NCBI GenBank assembly: GCA_036268055.1
Contig: DATAUW010000015.1
Coordinates: forward strand, 1-53,252
DNA length: 53,252 nucleotides
Reading direction: 5' to 3'
Source: Verrucomicrobiia bacterium
GTDB taxonomy: Bacteria; Verrucomicrobiota; Verrucomicrobiia; Limisphaerales; Pedosphaeraceae
A program made the position numbers and the translations under genes. This document shows, in pieces, positions 52,632 through 53,252 of the stretch (within the stretch, counting starts at the first letter, position 1; each line of letters begins with the position of its first letter). Under the pieces are notes generated by a model, which was not told the DNA's origin, searched no databases, and worked only from the letters and a program-made list of their open reading frames with translations.

Positions 52632-52894
52632 TGGACGAACTCAAAGAACTGAAAGACCAGATCAAAACCATGATGGTGGAAAACCTCATGCTGCAAATGA
52701 CCGCCGCTGATATCCAGGACGACCAGCCGCTGTTCGGCCCGAACAGCCTCGGCCTCGATTCCGTGGATGCGCTGCAACTCGTGGTCGCGCTCGATAAAAA
52801 TTTTGGCCTGAAAGTCCCCGACCCCGCCGCCGCCAAACAAATTCTCCACAACGTCAATACGATGGCCACCGCCGTTGCCGACCTGCGCAAATAG
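52631..52894 (+). CDS. Acyl carrier protein
   Basis: 87 residues, acidic, helical. The 4'-phosphopantetheine attachment serine is Ser44 in GLDSVDALQLVVALDKNFG. It carries the growing chain for the ketosynthase, reductase and dehydratase of this locus. The start ATG overlaps the FabG stop. It is separate in sequence from a housekeeping AcpP (no DELGADSLD), which supports a dedicated carrier. It is the last gene of the run; nothing further of the pathway is visible before the window end. Confidence 0.95.
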   Translation: MDELKELKDQIKTMMVENLMLQMTAADIQDDQPLFGPNSLGLDSVDALQLVVALDKNFGLKVPDPAAAKQILHNVNTMATAVADLRK

Positions 52895-52904
52895 CGCAAA
52901 GAGT

Positions 52905-53017
52905 TTAATTCACCCGCAGCCGTTCCAGCGCCGCGATGCGTTCCTCCATCGGCGGATGCGTGGCAAACAACGCCATGAACCTCTGCGTCGAGTCGGAAAT
53001 TTTCAGGCCATCCAAAG
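52905..53017 (-). pseudogene. Remnant of M48 family metallopeptidase (C-terminus)
   Basis: Read on the minus strand, the last about 35 codons before a TAA at 52905 give KISDSTQRFMALFATHPPMEERIAALERL, matching the C-terminal end of HtpX/M48 peptidases (FxTHPPxxERIxxL). Going upstream, the frame enters a repeat-like GTCCCGCAGGAC region near 53018 and reaches a stop (TAG) at 53043-53045. The catalytic HExxH part is absent. The gene is therefore either cut by a repeat or restarts beyond it. No start can be assigned. Confidence 0.6.
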
Positions 53018-53140
53018 TCCCGCAGGACAACTGACAATCAATCTAGGGTATGGTAAGGCGGAACCACCGTGGCGCGACCGCGCCGCTCCACCCCTTACTC
53101 TAACCTGGTAGGGCTGCGCGGCAGCGCACTCGTGTCCAGC
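53018..53140. repeat. Repeat-rich right edge
   Basis: AAGTCCCGCAGGACAAC, GACAATCAATCTAGGGTATGGTAAGGCGGA (like the left block at 38755), then CCGTGGCGCGACCGCGCCGC and GGTAGGGCTGCGCGGCAGCGC (like 5996), all short foldable units of the families seen elsewhere. From 53141 to the window end frames are open on both strands, but too short to call a gene. Confidence 0.5.
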
Positions 53141-53252
53141 TATAATTGAAAGGGTGGTCATAATCTTCATATTTTATGCGGGCAAGCTGAAGGTGGGGGC
53201 TGTTACCGACATGGAGTTTGAGTTGAAAATTTTGGGCTTTTTCCCCCATTCC

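Noticed and set aside
1-53252. tRNA or rRNA genes
   Set aside because: Gaps were scanned by eye for cloverleaf arms and TTCGAATC-type loops; none was convincing. A covariance-model search could still find one.
53154-53252. Open frames on both strands reaching the right edge
   Set aside because: Each is about 33-45 codons, cut by the window, and partly made of repeat text, so it is not possible to say which, if any, is a gene.

Overview
The window looks like a piece of a Verrucomicrobiota chromosome, probably of the Pedosphaera/Limisphaerales type. This rests on gene content only: two PEP-CTERM proteins, an exported pseudopilin with the H-x9-DG signature, a Planctomycete/Verrucomicrobia-type small cytochrome c, WPQWRG-type PQQ propellers, sugar isomerase and Gfo/Idh/MocA genes, and GC-rich coding DNA with few strong Shine-Dalgarno sites. 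No rRNA, tRNA, CRISPR array, transposase or phage gene was seen.

Layout. 1-3.3 kb (minus strand): khpA and rpsP, then an exported thioredoxin-fold protein in tandem with a pseudopilin. 3.6-7.3 kb: an orphan DNA methyltransferase, an AT-rich membrane-protein gene that looks foreign, and a PEP-CTERM protein with a perfect terminator. 7.3-13.7 kb: beta carbonic anhydrase, aldo/keto reductase, a cytochrome c-sorbosone dehydrogenase fusion, a DUF1543 protein and unknown exported proteins. 13.8-17 kb: a UvrA gene carrying three in-frame repeat insertions. 17-23.4 kb: a serine hydrolase-NamZ fusion (cell-wall turnover), then gamma-glutamyltransferase and a PQQ-like propeller in tandem. 23.6-27.5 kb (plus): a diaminopentanoate-dehydrogenase-like enzyme, a sugar isomerase-like TIM barrel, a Gfo/Idh/MocA oxidoreductase and a small cytochrome c. 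27.5-33.8 kb: dnaG, cvpA, a TPR lipoprotein divergent from a DUF362 protein, and an exported glutathione peroxidase. 34.3-38.7 kb: a second PEP-CTERM protein, a polytopic membrane protein, a family 2 glycosyltransferase and a methyltransferase.

39.0-52.9 kb is a biosynthetic locus of the aryl-polyene/flexirubin/dialkylresorcinol general type, built from discrete type II PKS/FAS-like parts. It holds a complete ketosynthase, a degenerate ketosynthase partner, a ketoreductase, an acyl carrier protein, a FabZ-like dehydratase, an AMP-dependent ligase, a family 2 glycosyltransferase, a LolA-like carrier, an MMPL exporter fused to a lipid-A-type acyltransferase, a halogenase-like flavoprotein and a HydE-like radical SAM enzyme, plus three proteins I do not recognise. 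Together these could make an unsaturated acyl or aryl chain, esterify it to a lipid or sugar carrier, and move it to the outer membrane. The HydE-like enzyme without hydrogenase genes and the transporter-acyltransferase fusion are the least expected parts.

Many gaps between genes hold short dispersed palindromic repeats in several families. Relatives of one family sit inside uvrA, always in the same reading frame, much as Rickettsia palindromic elements do. At the right edge a repeat abuts what looks like the remnant of an M48 peptidase gene.
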